Below are positions 51,712-59,844 of a stretch of 64,000 nt of DNA, one piece after another. The notes below the pieces were generated by a model. It was not told the origin of the DNA, made no database searches, and saw nothing but the letters and a program-made list of their open reading frames with translations. The stretch covers positions 62,001 to 126,000 of the forward strand of contig CAVQBL010000007.1 in the NCBI GenBank assembly GCA_963710715.1, read 5' to 3'. Numbering within the stretch: the stretch's first letter is position 1; each line of letters starts with the position of its first letter. The stretch comes from CAVQBL01 sp963710715. GTDB lineage: Bacteria; Pseudomonadota; Gammaproteobacteria; DSM-16500. The translations under genes and the position numbers were made by a program.

Positions 51712-52557
51712 TTATTGCCTACAAAGCCGCATATTTGATATCGCTTGATGTTTTATGGGTTGGCTAGAGCGAATCGAATTAATATCTAAGCCTCCTCTTC
51801 GTGTTGAGCGGCCGTAAACGGTTAATGCAGAGGGATTGCAGTGTTGCATGATTTGCAGGAAAATTTTTTCCATGCATTGTTCGTGAAATTCATTATCATT
51901 TCTGAATGAGACAATATAACGTAATAATCCTTCGCGATTTATTTTTTTCCCCTTATAAGATATTTGTACGCTACACCAGTCGGGCTGATTTGTTACTAAG
52001 CAATTGGATTTCAGCAAATCTGAATGTAATGTTTCTTCTACTACTGTGTTTTCAGTTTTTAAGAAAGAAGGATCGGTATTGTAAACGGAACATAGAATAT
52101 CTAAATCATCTATGCATATTCCGTTTAATCGTGGAATCAGTTTTTCTTCTTTAAAAAGATTAATCGGTGTAATGCGAACCATGATGAGCGAGCCACCTAA
52201 GCGTTCTTCAAGATCTTTTTTAATGGTAGCTTGTAAAGCGTCAACATTTTTAAATTGAGTATTGTTAAATGAATTGAAATATAGTTTCATTGATTTGGAT
52301 TCAATGATATTAAGAGATTCACACCCATAGATGATTTCTGCGAGTGCAACAATAGGTTTGCCTTTCTCATTTAACCAAGAAACTTCATAGTGATTCCAAT
52401 AATCAAATCCATAAAATGGTAATTTATTAGAATGAATTCCTATTGCTTCGCGATTTTTTATTCTTGGAATAGGAAAGAGCTTGCTAGGATCATAGCTTGA
52501 GCTATATTCTGATTTTTTGCCTAGATCAGATCTTTCTAGGTTTAAATAGTTAGCCAT
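51712..52557 (-). CDS. queF: 7-cyano-7-deazaguanine reductase QueF
   Basis: A 281-residue NADPH-dependent nitrile reductase making preQ1 for queuosine tRNA modification. It is the long bimodular type: N-terminal module with the QueF motif ESKSMKLYFNSFNNTQF, C-terminal module with the catalytic Cys in LKSNCLVTNQPDWCSVQ and HEQCMEKIF. The end TVYGRSTRRGGLDINSIRS is conserved. The C-terminus slightly overlaps none of its neighbours; it stands upstream of ppsA on the same strand with a family B end between. Confidence 0.93.
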   Translation of the reverse strand: MANYLNLERSDLGKKSEYSSSYDPSKLFPIPRIKNREAIGIHSNKLPFYGFDYWNHYEVSWLNEKGKPIVALAEIIYGCESLNIIESKSMKLYFNSFNNTQFKNVDALQATIKKDLEERLGGSLIMVRITPINLFKEEKLIPRLNGICIDDLDILCSVYNTDPSFLKTENTVVEETLHSDLLKSNCLVTNQPDWCSVQISYKGKKINREGLLRYIVSFRNDNEFHEQCMEKIFLQIMQHCNPSALTVYGRSTRRGGLDINSIRSSQPIKHQAISNMRLCRQ

Positions 52558-52599
52558 GGTTGCCTCACGTTTAATAAGGCTGATATTTTCCCATTGCGC

Positions 52600-52634
52600 T
52601 CATGGTTTGGCAATAATTATCTGAAGAGCTCTAG
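52600..52634. mobile_element. Family B element end at ppsA stop codon
   Basis: ATAATTATCTGAAGAGCTCTA matches the right end of the 42867 element. On the minus strand it supplies the TAG that ends ppsA. The remainder of an element is not recognisable. Confidence 0.6.
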
Positions 52635-55003
52635 CTCACAGTTGCGTTCACCATCTTTTTTGCAAGCATTAACCAAGTTCTAACGATGGTGTCGGGATTT
52701 AATGATATATTTTGAATGCCTTCTTGCATGAGCCACTCAGCAAAATCAGGATGATCGGATGGGCCTTGGCCACAAATGCCAATATATTTTCCTTGCTTAA
52801 GACATTCGTTAATTGCACGATGCAGCAAAATTTTAATGGCTTCATTGCGTTCATCAAATAATGCTGCTACTAGATTGGAATCACGATCCAGTCCAAGTGT
52901 TAATTGCGTTAAATCATTTGAGCCAATTGAAAAACCATCAACGTGTTTTAAAAATTCTGCTGCCAGTAAAACATTAGAAGGAATTTCACACATCATATAA
53001 ACTTTAAAATCATTTTTACCACGTTTTAATCCATAACTTTCTATAAGATCAATGACTTGTTTTAATTCGGATACCGTGCGTACAAATGGCACCATGACTT
53101 GCGCATTGGTTAAACCCATTTCATCACGTACGCGCTTAAATGCTTTACACTCCAATTCAAAACAGTTGCGAAAATTTTTATCGTTGTAACGTGATGCACC
53201 ACGATATCCTATCATGGGATTTTCTTCGTGAGGTTCGTATAAATGGCCACCCAAAAGATTAGCATATTCATTCGATTTAAAATCAGAAAAACGAAAAATA
53301 ACTTGTTTGGGATAAAAAGCAGCGGCAATGATGGAAATTCCTTCGCGTAATTTTTCAATATAAAATTCGACGGGTGCCTTATAAGCAGCAATTTTTTTAC
53401 TAATTTGTTGGCGAAGATTTTTTGGTAAGGATTTGAAATGTAATAATGCGTTAGGATGAATACCAATCATGTTGCTGATGATAAACTCTAATCGTGCTAG
53501 ACCCACACCATGATTGGGCAACGCTTGAGTTGTAAATGCTTTGTCAGGGTTGCCTAAATTAACGCAAAGTTTGAGTGGTAATTCTGGAAGTTCTTTTACA
53601 GAAATTTTTTCAACATTGAATGGCAGTATTCCTGCGTAAACGTAACCATCTTGTCCTTCAGCGCAGGAAACAGTAATACCTGCATTATTTTTTATACGTT
53701 TAGTTGCATCACCGCAACCAACGACCGCAGGTATCCCGAGTTCGCGTGCAATGATTGCAGCATGGCAAGTACGTCCACCACGATTAGTGATAATGGCAGC
53801 AGCATGTTTCATAATAGGTTCCCAATCCGGGTCTGTCATGTCTGTTACCAAGACTTCTCCTGGTTTAAAATCTCCCATTTTTTTAGGATTTAAAATAATG
53901 TGTGCTGCGCCACTACCAATGCGTTGGCCAATACTCTGACCTTGCGCCAGAATTTTTCCTTTCGCTGAAAGATTGTAATGCTCAATGACATGCTTTTGTT
54001 TTTCTTGACTCTTTACGGTTTCAGAACGTGCTTGCAAAATATATAACTCGCCATTTAAACCGTCTTTAGCCCATTCAATATCCATAGGCTTGCCGAAATG
54101 CTTTTCAATAATTAATGCTTGTTGAGCGAGCGCTAAAATTTCTTTGTCACTTAGACAGAAACACAATTGATCTTTTTGTGGAACAGAAATAGTTTTGATT
54201 GATGTGCGGGGATTTTTCGAATTCGTATAAACCATTTTGACAACTTTATTTCCTAGGCGACGTTGTAAAATAGCTGATTTATTAGATTCGATTAATGGTT
54301 TAGAAACACAAAATTCATCAGGAATCACGTGACCTTGCACAATAGCTTCGCCTAATCCATAGGAAGCGGTAATCAAAATAACTTGATCAAAACCCGATTC
54401 GGTATCTATTGTAAATAGTACACCACTCGCACCTTTATCACTGCGAATCATGGGTTGTATCCCTGCAGAAATAGCAATTTGATGCAAGTCAAATCCTTGA
54501 TCATGTCGGTATGCAATTGCACGACTCGTAAAAAGTGAAGCAAAAACCATTTTGATAGACTTTAAGACATTTTTTAAACCTTTAACGTTTAGAAAAGTTT
54601 CTTGTTGTCCTGCAAATGAAGCGGTTGCTAAATCTTCTGTAGTAGCAGAGGAGCGTACGGCAACAGCTACATTTTTTAAATCTGCATACGCTTTTGCAAC
54701 TTCTTCTGCAAATTCTTTTGGGAAAGGAGTCGCTATGATCCAATTTCGAATTTGCGCGGCAGTTTTTTCTAAGGTTTTTACATTATTGACATTTAAAGAG
54801 GATAAAGCGCTGGAAATTTTTTTATCTAATCCATTTTGGTTTAAGAATTTTTTATATAAATCTGTAGTGGTTGCAAATCCTGCTGGAACTTTGATTCCTT
54901 TTGATTTGAGATGCTGAATCATTTCACCTAGAGCAGCGTTTTTGCCGCCTACTATTTCCGTATCGGATGAATTGACGCTAGCCAAATTAACAAGATAGCG
55001 CAT
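52631..55003 (-). CDS. ppsA: Phosphoenolpyruvate synthase
   Basis: A 790-residue enzyme converting pyruvate, ATP and water to phosphoenolpyruvate, AMP and phosphate; gluconeogenic. N-terminal ATP-binding domain (VGGKNAALGEMIQHL, AVRSSATTEDLATASFAGQQ), central phospho-His domain (TNRGGRTCHAAIIARELGIP) and C-terminal PEP-binding barrel (GFSIGSNDLTQLTLGLDRDS, GICGQGPSDHPDFAEWL). ATG 55003 after AAAGGAG is chosen; the frame extends 19 codons upstream. The stop lies in a family B element end. No ppsR-type regulatory gene is adjacent. Confidence 0.94.
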   Translation of the reverse strand: MRYLVNLASVNSSDTEIVGGKNAALGEMIQHLKSKGIKVPAGFATTTDLYKKFLNQNGLDKKISSALSSLNVNNVKTLEKTAAQIRNWIIATPFPKEFAEEVAKAYADLKNVAVAVRSSATTEDLATASFAGQQETFLNVKGLKNVLKSIKMVFASLFTSRAIAYRHDQGFDLHQIAISAGIQPMIRSDKGASGVLFTIDTESGFDQVILITASYGLGEAIVQGHVIPDEFCVSKPLIESNKSAILQRRLGNKVVKMVYTNSKNPRTSIKTISVPQKDQLCFCLSDKEILALAQQALIIEKHFGKPMDIEWAKDGLNGELYILQARSETVKSQEKQKHVIEHYNLSAKGKILAQGQSIGQRIGSGAAHIILNPKKMGDFKPGEVLVTDMTDPDWEPIMKHAAAIITNRGGRTCHAAIIARELGIPAVVGCGDATKRIKNNAGITVSCAEGQDGYVYAGILPFNVEKISVKELPELPLKLCVNLGNPDKAFTTQALPNHGVGLARLEFIISNMIGIHPNALLHFKSLPKNLRQQISKKIAAYKAPVEFYIEKLREGISIIAAAFYPKQVIFRFSDFKSNEYANLLGGHLYEPHEENPMIGYRGASRYNDKNFRNCFELECKAFKRVRDEMGLTNAQVMVPFVRTVSELKQVIDLIESYGLKRGKNDFKVYMMCEIPSNVLLAAEFLKHVDGFSIGSNDLTQLTLGLDRDSNLVAALFDERNEAIKILLHRAINECLKQGKYIGICGQGPSDHPDFAEWLMQEGIQNISLNPDTIVRTWLMLAKKMVNATVS

Positions 55004-55182
55004 GGACCAGACTCCTTTCCAGTATTGTGCATTATTATAGTATAACATGATGATTATCAATAGGGTTGGAAATGATGGTATGCTCCTAGCAGGGGGGCGA
55101 AGCTATCCAGAAGTATTATAATACAAGCTGATCATTATGGTCTAAGTAGTACAAATTTTGCCAATTTTTAGGTGGAAAATAG

Positions 55183-55632
55183 ATGAAAAAATTATTATTA
55201 ATTCATGGTGCCAATTTAAATTTTTTAGGGAAACGTGATTCGGAGCATTATGGAAATTTAACATTAAAAGATATTGAGAAGCTCACTGCACTTGAAGCAA
55301 AAAAATATGGTTTCAAAATTATCCCTTATCAGTCAAATCATGAAGGTGATTTAATTGATAAATTACAATCAGAAGCTAAAAATTGTGTGGGAATTATTAT
55401 TAACCCTGGAGCATTTACGCATTATAGTTATGCATTATATGATGCTTTACTTGATACAAAATTACCGATTATTGAGGTGCATCTTTCTGATCTTAAAAAG
55501 CGTGAAGCATGGCGTAGAAAATCTGTTACAGCGCCAGCGAGTATTAAAATGATTAGCGGTAAAAAAGAAAAAGGGTACAAAGAAGCCGTCAAAATTATTG
55601 TGGAGCATCTAAAGCGTCATGATCACCAATAA
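55183..55632 (+). CDS. aroQ: 3-dehydroquinate dehydratase, type II
   Basis: A 149-residue enzyme of the shikimate pathway (3-dehydroquinate to 3-dehydroshikimate). LLIHGANLNFLGKR, the catalytic Tyr region SEHYGNLTLKD, YQSNHEGDLIDKLQ and IINPGAFTHYSYALYDAL are type II motifs, with IEVHLSDLKKREAWR. GGTGGA precedes ATG 55183. It overlaps aroE by 14 bases, so two consecutive shikimate steps are co-translated. Confidence 0.95.
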   Translation: MKKLLLIHGANLNFLGKRDSEHYGNLTLKDIEKLTALEAKKYGFKIIPYQSNHEGDLIDKLQSEAKNCVGIIINPGAFTHYSYALYDALLDTKLPIIEVHLSDLKKREAWRRKSVTAPASIKMISGKKEKGYKEAVKIIVEHLKRHDHQ

Positions 55633-56428
55633 AACGCGTTTAAATATGGTAATTGGATATCCTTTAGCACAGACGCGTAGTCCCGTGTTGCATAATGCAA
55701 TATATCAAGCATTAAACATGGATGCTATTTTACTCGCTTTTTCTCATCCCAAGATTGAACCTTTGATTCAAGCGATTAAAACATTATCTGTTGAACTTAC
55801 TGCGGTGACGATTCCATTTAAAGAAAAAGTATTTAAATATTTGGATTATTACGCACCTGACGTTAAAGCATTAAAAGTGGCTAATACAATTATTCAACGC
55901 GACGGTAAATTATGGGGTTATAACACCGATATAGATGGCATTGCTTATGCTTTACGTAACACGATTCTTTTGGGTAAACATGTTTTAGTGATTGGTGCAG
56001 GTGGAGCAGCACGAGCGGCTGCTTATGTTTTGCAACAAAATAATGCTAAGTTATTTTGGTTGAATCGCACAAAAAAGAAAGCGTTAAGTTTAGCGAAAGT
56101 GTTTGGTGGCGATGTGATTGATCGCAAACAACTGCGCAATTTGCGTATTGATGTTGTTGTGAATACGACACCTTTAGGCATGTATCCACATACTAAGATT
56201 TCTTCTTTACCAAATTATCGCTTCAACGCCGAGCAAACAGTATTTGATTTAATTTACAATCCAATTTCAACAAAATTATTAACGGAAGCACGTAAGCGAG
56301 GAGCTAAAACTATTTCTGGTTTGGATATGTTTGTTAAGCAAGGTGTTAGGCAAGTTGAGTTGTGGACGGGCAAAATAATCCACGACAAGCTTATTGATAA
56401 GATTACTAAAATTTTATTAGAAAGTTGA
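55619..56428 (+). CDS. aroE: Shikimate dehydrogenase
   Basis: A 269-residue NADPH-dependent enzyme reducing 3-dehydroshikimate to shikimate. VIGYPLAQTRSPVLHNAIYQ (substrate Ser), VTIPFKEKVFKYLD (catalytic Lys), GYNTDIDGIAYAL, the cofactor loop VIGAGGAARAAAYVL and NTTPLGMYP are all present; LIYNPISTKLLTEARKRGA ends the pattern. The start overlaps the aroQ end. A family A element follows the stop. Confidence 0.94.
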   Translation: MITNKTRLNMVIGYPLAQTRSPVLHNAIYQALNMDAILLAFSHPKIEPLIQAIKTLSVELTAVTIPFKEKVFKYLDYYAPDVKALKVANTIIQRDGKLWGYNTDIDGIAYALRNTILLGKHVLVIGAGGAARAAAYVLQQNNAKLFWLNRTKKKALSLAKVFGGDVIDRKQLRNLRIDVVVNTTPLGMYPHTKISSLPNYRFNAEQTVFDLIYNPISTKLLTEARKRGAKTISGLDMFVKQGVRQVELWTGKIIHDKLIDKITKILLES

Positions 56429-56432
56429 AATT

Positions 56433-56544
56433 GTAACTATTCAAGATTTTTACAAAAAGAACTCGTCATTGCGAGCCTCACGCTTTAGCTCTATGTGAGG
56501 CGTGGCAATCCAGAATGGTGATAAGTGACGGCGTGAGTAGCTGC
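56433..56544. mobile_element. MITE-like element, family A, copy 4, with exact 8-bp duplication
   Basis: 112 bp, ends GTAACTATTCAAG and GCGTGAGTAGCTGC (right end diverged). Immediately outside, TTGAAATT occurs at 56425-56432 and at 56545-56552, a perfect 8-bp target duplication. Confidence 0.85.
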
Positions 56545-56622
56545 TTGAAATTTCTTGTTTTTTAACACGGCAAGCGAGTAAACTAATAGTTTAAGGAATA
56601 TTTTAAATAGAAGGAAATACTT

Positions 56623-57027
56623 ATGCGTAAATCATTATTGATGGTTGCTGCTCTTGTTGCAAGTCTTAGCTTAGCGGGTTGCTCCTCAGGCTTCATGGGA
56701 ATGACGAGTAATACGACAAAAGGTAAGAATACTGTTGATCCGACCGCACCTGTTGGCGGCGATCTTTCAAGATCCATGGATCAATATGATAAAGAAAAAC
56801 TTTCCCACGCTTTAGATAATAAAATTGGTAAACCAACTCAGTGGGTAAATGAAAACACAGGAATACATTATCTGGTAATGCCAACACAAAAACTCGTTCT
56901 CAATGGGAATCCTTATTGCCGCAAATACAAAGTGATATCTAGCAAAAATGGTTCTCAGCGTGAATTGAATGGAACGGCTTGTGTGTCTGCTGAGGATAGC
57001 AGTTGGCAGGTTGTTAACCAAGGCTAG
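56623..57027 (+). CDS. Lipoprotein of the RT0821/Lpp0805 surface-antigen family
   Basis: A 134-residue protein. The lipobox SLAGC puts the lipidated Cys at residue 20. The mature part (SRSMDQYDKEKLSHALDNK, GKPTQWVNENTGIHYLV, CRKYKVISSKNGSQRELNG, CVSAEDSSWQVV) matches the RT0821/Lpp0805 family known from Rickettsia and Legionella, thought to be exposed in the outer membrane. GAAGGAAA precedes ATG 56623. A family C element starts at the stop codon. Confidence 0.8.
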   Translation: MRKSLLMVAALVASLSLAGCSSGFMGMTSNTTKGKNTVDPTAPVGGDLSRSMDQYDKEKLSHALDNKIGKPTQWVNENTGIHYLVMPTQKLVLNGNPYCRKYKVISSKNGSQRELNGTACVSAEDSSWQVVNQG

Positions 57028-57199
57028 GGATCTTGGGGGCATTTCTACTCTGCCGGCCATAAAGCGTTGCCAAAAAATATCAATTTTCCTGCGACCCGCT
57101 GCCTACATATTACCAACATATGCTCTGTGCGGTTCTCGGGAATTAATATTTTCTTGGCAACGCTTTCTGGCTCGGCAGAGCGAAATGTTAAAGACCCTA
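57025..57199. mobile_element. Palindromic MITE-like element, family C, copy 2
   Basis: About 175 bp, inverted relative to 7783-7955 and alike throughout (for example CCTGCGACCCGCTGCCTACA and ATATGCTCTGTGCGGTTCTC). Its end overlaps the lipoprotein stop codon (TAG at 57025). The left end has several mismatches; the right end GAAATGTTAAAGACCCTA is better kept. Confidence 0.8.
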
Positions 57200-57204
57200 G
57201 TTAT

Positions 57205-57347
57205 CATTTGCGCTGCAGAAGCAGCAATCTAATATCCCGATGAATTCTCCACATGAATATCACCATCAATATCGGTATAAGAAATAATATTGCATTTTTT
57301 GAATAAACCCATCCTCCATAACGCTCGAATAAATAATCCACAACCAT
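57205..57347 (-). pseudogene. Duplicated 3' end of the coiled-coil membrane protein gene
   Basis: Minus-strand frame ending LFLIPILMVIFMWRIHRD then IRLLLLQRK. It matches the last 30 residues of the protein at 58269-58787 (LFLIPILMVVFMWRIHRD), at about 90% DNA identity over 57215-57288. Upstream it diverges. A short frame of 47 codons could start at ATG 57347, but it is more likely a fragment. It marks the left boundary of the toxin-antitoxin-like pair. Confidence 0.65.
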
Positions 57348-57378
57348 GTTGACAATTGTCAACAATATAAACTATACT
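57348..57378 (+). promoter_or_regulatory. Promoter with 16-bp palindromic operator
   Basis: TTGACA (57349-57354) and TATACT (57373-57378) are spaced by 18 bases. GTTGACAATTGTCAAC (57348-57363) is a perfect palindrome covering the -35, well placed for autorepression by the HTH protein of the pair. Confidence 0.65.
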
Positions 57379-57401
57379 TATATTATAAGGACAATATAAA
57401 A

Positions 57402-57656
57402 ATGGCACAGAGGAGATCCAAACATCCTAACAAAGAAATTGAAGAAGCCATTGCGTATGCGGAAGAACATGGATGGGTATATAAGGGTTCTGGAAAATCC
57501 GCTCATGCTTGGGGTAAATTGCTGTGTCCCCTGCATGCAAGAGAAGGGCATAAAATGTCAATTTGGTCGACACCAAGAAATACATTTAATCATGCTCAAC
57601 AAATTAAACACTTTGTGGATAAATGCCAGCATGACGCTACAGGAGACAATGAATGA
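57402..57656 (+). CDS. HicA-like small basic protein, putative toxin
   Basis: An 84-residue protein. RRSKHPNKEIEEAIAYAEEHGW then SGKSAHAWGKLLCPL and SIWSTPRNTFNHAQQIKHFV form the pattern of small double-stranded-RNA-binding-fold proteins related to HicA toxins, with a His at AHAWG. It is followed with a 4-base overlap (ATGA) by an HTH protein, the normal toxin-antitoxin design. GGAC(A) upstream is a weak ribosome site. Toxin activity is inferred from arrangement and likeness, not demonstrated. Confidence 0.65.
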   Translation: MAQRRSKHPNKEIEEAIAYAEEHGWVYKGSGKSAHAWGKLLCPLHAREGHKMSIWSTPRNTFNHAQQIKHFVDKCQHDATGDNE

Positions 57657-58201
57657 ATACAAATAAAACGTATCAATTCACACTTGTTTTAAAAAACGTG
57701 AATGAAAACACACATGATCTTGAAGATAGCTTTTTCGAAGCTGGCTGCGATGATGCGCTTATCAATTTTAAAAATGGTGCAGTCTATTTAGAATTTGACC
57801 GTGAAGCTTCTTCTCTTGAAGAAGCAGTCATATCGGCAATCAAGGATGTGCAATCGAGCTCAATTGAGGCAGAAGTTGCAAGTGTAGCTCCAGAAAATTT
57901 TGTAACAGAATCTGAGATTGCTAAACGTCTTGAAATATCAAGACAGACTGTCTCTTTATGGATTAAAGGCGAGCGTAGAAAATCATTTCCATTTCCTGTA
58001 ATGCGTCTTGCTGAAAAATCACCATTATGGAAATGGGATGAAGTTTGTGTATGGCTTTATGAAAATAAAATTATTACAGATAAAGAGATTCTTGAAAGCG
58101 CATTATTTTTTACAAATATTAATGCCGCTCTTGAAGAACGTGATAGTCGAGCGAGAGAAAGTCGCCATCACTTGCTAGAGCGTATTTCGATTCATGGATA
58201 G
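57653..58201 (+). CDS. HTH regulator, putative antitoxin of the HicA-like protein
   Basis: A 182-residue protein. The N-terminal 75 residues (YQFTLVLKNVNENTHDLED, GAVYLEFDREASSLEEAV) look like a ferredoxin-like domain, followed by a MerR/AlpA-like HTH (VTESEIAKRLEISRQTVSLW, RKSFPFPVMRL, PLWKWDEVCVWLYEN) and a charged helical tail. It should bind the palindrome upstream of the pair. The module lies between two copies of the end of the membrane protein gene, as an insertion would. Confidence 0.7.
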   Translation: MNTNKTYQFTLVLKNVNENTHDLEDSFFEAGCDDALINFKNGAVYLEFDREASSLEEAVISAIKDVQSSSIEAEVASVAPENFVTESEIAKRLEISRQTVSLWIKGERRKSFPFPVMRLAEKSPLWKWDEVCVWLYENKIITDKEILESALFFTNINAALEERDSRARESRHHLLERISIHG

Positions 58202-58268
58202 TGACATGTGTGCGTTTTGTCCAACACGGGACACGTGGGTCTGCCCCTACACTAATGATGGCTCGTTA

Positions 58269-58787
58269 TTACTTACGCAGTAGCAATAATCTAATATCCC
58301 GGTGAATTCTCCACATGAATACCACCATCAATATCGGTATCAGAAATAAAGTTATAACGATAACAAAGATGGCCATATTCATGGCAAGCGGGCTAATGCT
58401 TAGCTGACTCAACAATTGTGTTGATTGCTGAATTGCTTCACCATTTTTTCTAATCGCTAATGAACTTGCCTCAATCGCAGCTATGTTACCTTGAATCGCT
58501 GCTGTACTGCGACTGATAATATCTGCATTGGCTTTGATAGCTTGATTTGTTTGCTGAATGAGATCCCGGTTTTTAGCAACCATATCGTTACTGCTTTCTA
58601 CCGCTTCTTTGTTAGCTGCAATGACTTTTGTGCTTGACTCCACGACGAGGCGATTTTTTTCGATCGCTGCCGTGCCTTGTTGAACATCATGTATTAAATT
58701 GCAACTTGCGATGATCAATACGCCGATAGAAATTATTGCAATAAGCATTAATTTTATGAATGAGGTATTTACTTTGTCTAGGAGCAT
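58269..58787 (-). CDS. Bitopic membrane protein with six 14-residue coiled-coil repeats
   Basis: A 172-residue protein. A first membrane helix (about 11-30, LMLIAIISIGVLIIASC), then residues 43-126 made of six successive 14-residue units such as AANKEAVESSNDMV, AKNRDLIQQTNQAI and KANADIISRSTAAI, each with Asn at position 3 and hydrophobic residues at 7 and 14. A second helix (AIFVIVITLFLIPILMVVF) and a short basic cytoplasmic tail follow. The repeat region would form a coiled coil, probably in the periplasm. No family function is known to me. Confidence 0.65.
   Translation of the reverse strand: MLLDKVNTSFIKLMLIAIISIGVLIIASCNLIHDVQQGTAAIEKNRLVVESSTKVIAANKEAVESSNDMVAKNRDLIQQTNQAIKANADIISRSTAAIQGNIAAIEASSLAIRKNGEAIQQSTQLLSQLSISPLAMNMAIFVIVITLFLIPILMVVFMWRIHRDIRLLLLRK
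58277..58348. repeat. Right copy of ~73-bp direct repeat flanking the HicA-like/HTH pair
   Basis: Matches 57215-57288 (CTAATATCCCGGTGAATTCT versus CTAATATCCCGATGAATTCT and so on). It is the true 3' end of the membrane protein gene; the left copy is a fragment. Confidence 0.8.
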
Positions 58788-58820
58788 TTCCGTATTTTCC
58801 TATAAAATTCTAATAATAAA

Positions 58821-58922
58821 CCTAATTATATAAAAAGAACTCGTCATTGCGAGCCTCACGCCTTAGCTTTATGTGAGGCGTGGCAATCCAGAATGGTGAT
58901 AAATGACGGCGTGAATAGTTAC
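58821..58922. mobile_element. MITE-like element, family A, copy 5 (left end decayed)
   Basis: Core GAACTCGTCATTGCGAGCCTC to GACGGCGTGAATAGTTAC, left end eroded. It is flanked by an 18-base near-exact direct repeat: TAAAATTCTAATAATAAA (58803-58820) and TAAAATTCTAATGATAAA (58923-58940). Confidence 0.75.
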
Positions 58923-58997
58923 TAAAATTCTAATGATAAAATTGCATTTTATCATATTTTGAATATTCCTATCCGTAGGATGATATGTCTAGTTGGC

Positions 58998-59687
58998 TTA
59001 ATTATGCGCTAGCAGCGGCGATTGTCGTCCGCTTCTGCTTTCCAGGTCAACAAGCTCATGCTCGTTTTGATTCTGTTGTTTTGGAATTACAGCTTGTGCT
59101 GCCTCGTCTACAGTAGAAGCCTGTTTGAAAATTCCCTTAGCCCGACCTTTCAACCATCCAAAAAGACCGAATGCCGACGAGACACCGCTGCCTAAACCAT
59201 AATAACCATAATATGTTGGTTCCGAGGGGTTATCTTCGGAGCGATATAGCTCTGCTACAAAGGTTGCGAAAAGTCCTACTCCCATGAGCATCAATACAAA
59301 TCCAAAACCCCGCAAGTTATTGTTTGGCTGACCACCTAATGGGTCATTTTTAATAAGTTTACGGAATTTATTTCGAGTTTCATTGTTAGGTGACTCTAGT
59401 AACGTAAGAGCAGCTGTTAAAACGTTCGTATAAAATGCAATATTAAATCTTGGATTATTATCATTTTTCTTTTTCTCAATACACTCGGCGAGCCCCTTTA
59501 CTTCATCTGCAAATGTTTCCCAGTTTTTATTGGGGTTAGTCTTTTCCTCACCAAGAGAAAGCGCGCGAGTGATTAAATTTGAGCTCGCTGTTTGATAGGC
59601 CACTTCGGTCTCGTCTTGTTTGTTATCGCCTGACGGTAAAGTATTGGAGGAACGCGCTTGCTCGTTTGCTTTCGTTCTAATGTTCAT
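58998..59687 (-). CDS. Hypothetical protein with two membrane helices
   Basis: A 229-residue protein of unknown family. Residues 1-125 are soluble and polar (start MNIRTKANEQARSSNTLPSG). Hydrophobic segments GFVLMLMGVGLFATFVAEL and GLGSGVSSAFGLFGWL form a hairpin around residues 125-185. A polar tail ends SRSGRQSPLLAHN. Two helices far from a polar N-terminus, without signal peptide, resemble effectors that insert into host membranes, but this is only a possibility. AGAGGTGAT precedes ATG 59687. Confidence 0.5.
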   Translation of the reverse strand: MNIRTKANEQARSSNTLPSGDNKQDETEVAYQTASSNLITRALSLGEEKTNPNKNWETFADEVKGLAECIEKKKNDNNPRFNIAFYTNVLTAALTLLESPNNETRNKFRKLIKNDPLGGQPNNNLRGFGFVLMLMGVGLFATFVAELYRSEDNPSEPTYYGYYGLGSGVSSAFGLFGWLKGRAKGIFKQASTVDEAAQAVIPKQQNQNEHELVDLESRSGRQSPLLAHN

Positions 59688-59786
59688 AAGATCACCTCTT
59701 TCATATAAAATTTAACAAATAGTAATCAAAAATAGTTAAAGTTGCAAATATTTTATTCATTTCAACTATTGATCATTAAAAGAGCA

Positions 59787-59842
59787 GTAACTATTCACGA
59801 TTCTTAAAAAGAACTCATCATTGCGAGCCTCACGCCTTAGCT
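59787..59842. mobile_element. Truncated family A element
   Basis: The left half only, from GTAACTATTCACG to CTCACGCCTTAGCT, ending exactly where the BlaI-type operators begin. Confidence 0.75.
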
Positions 59843-59844
59843 AT

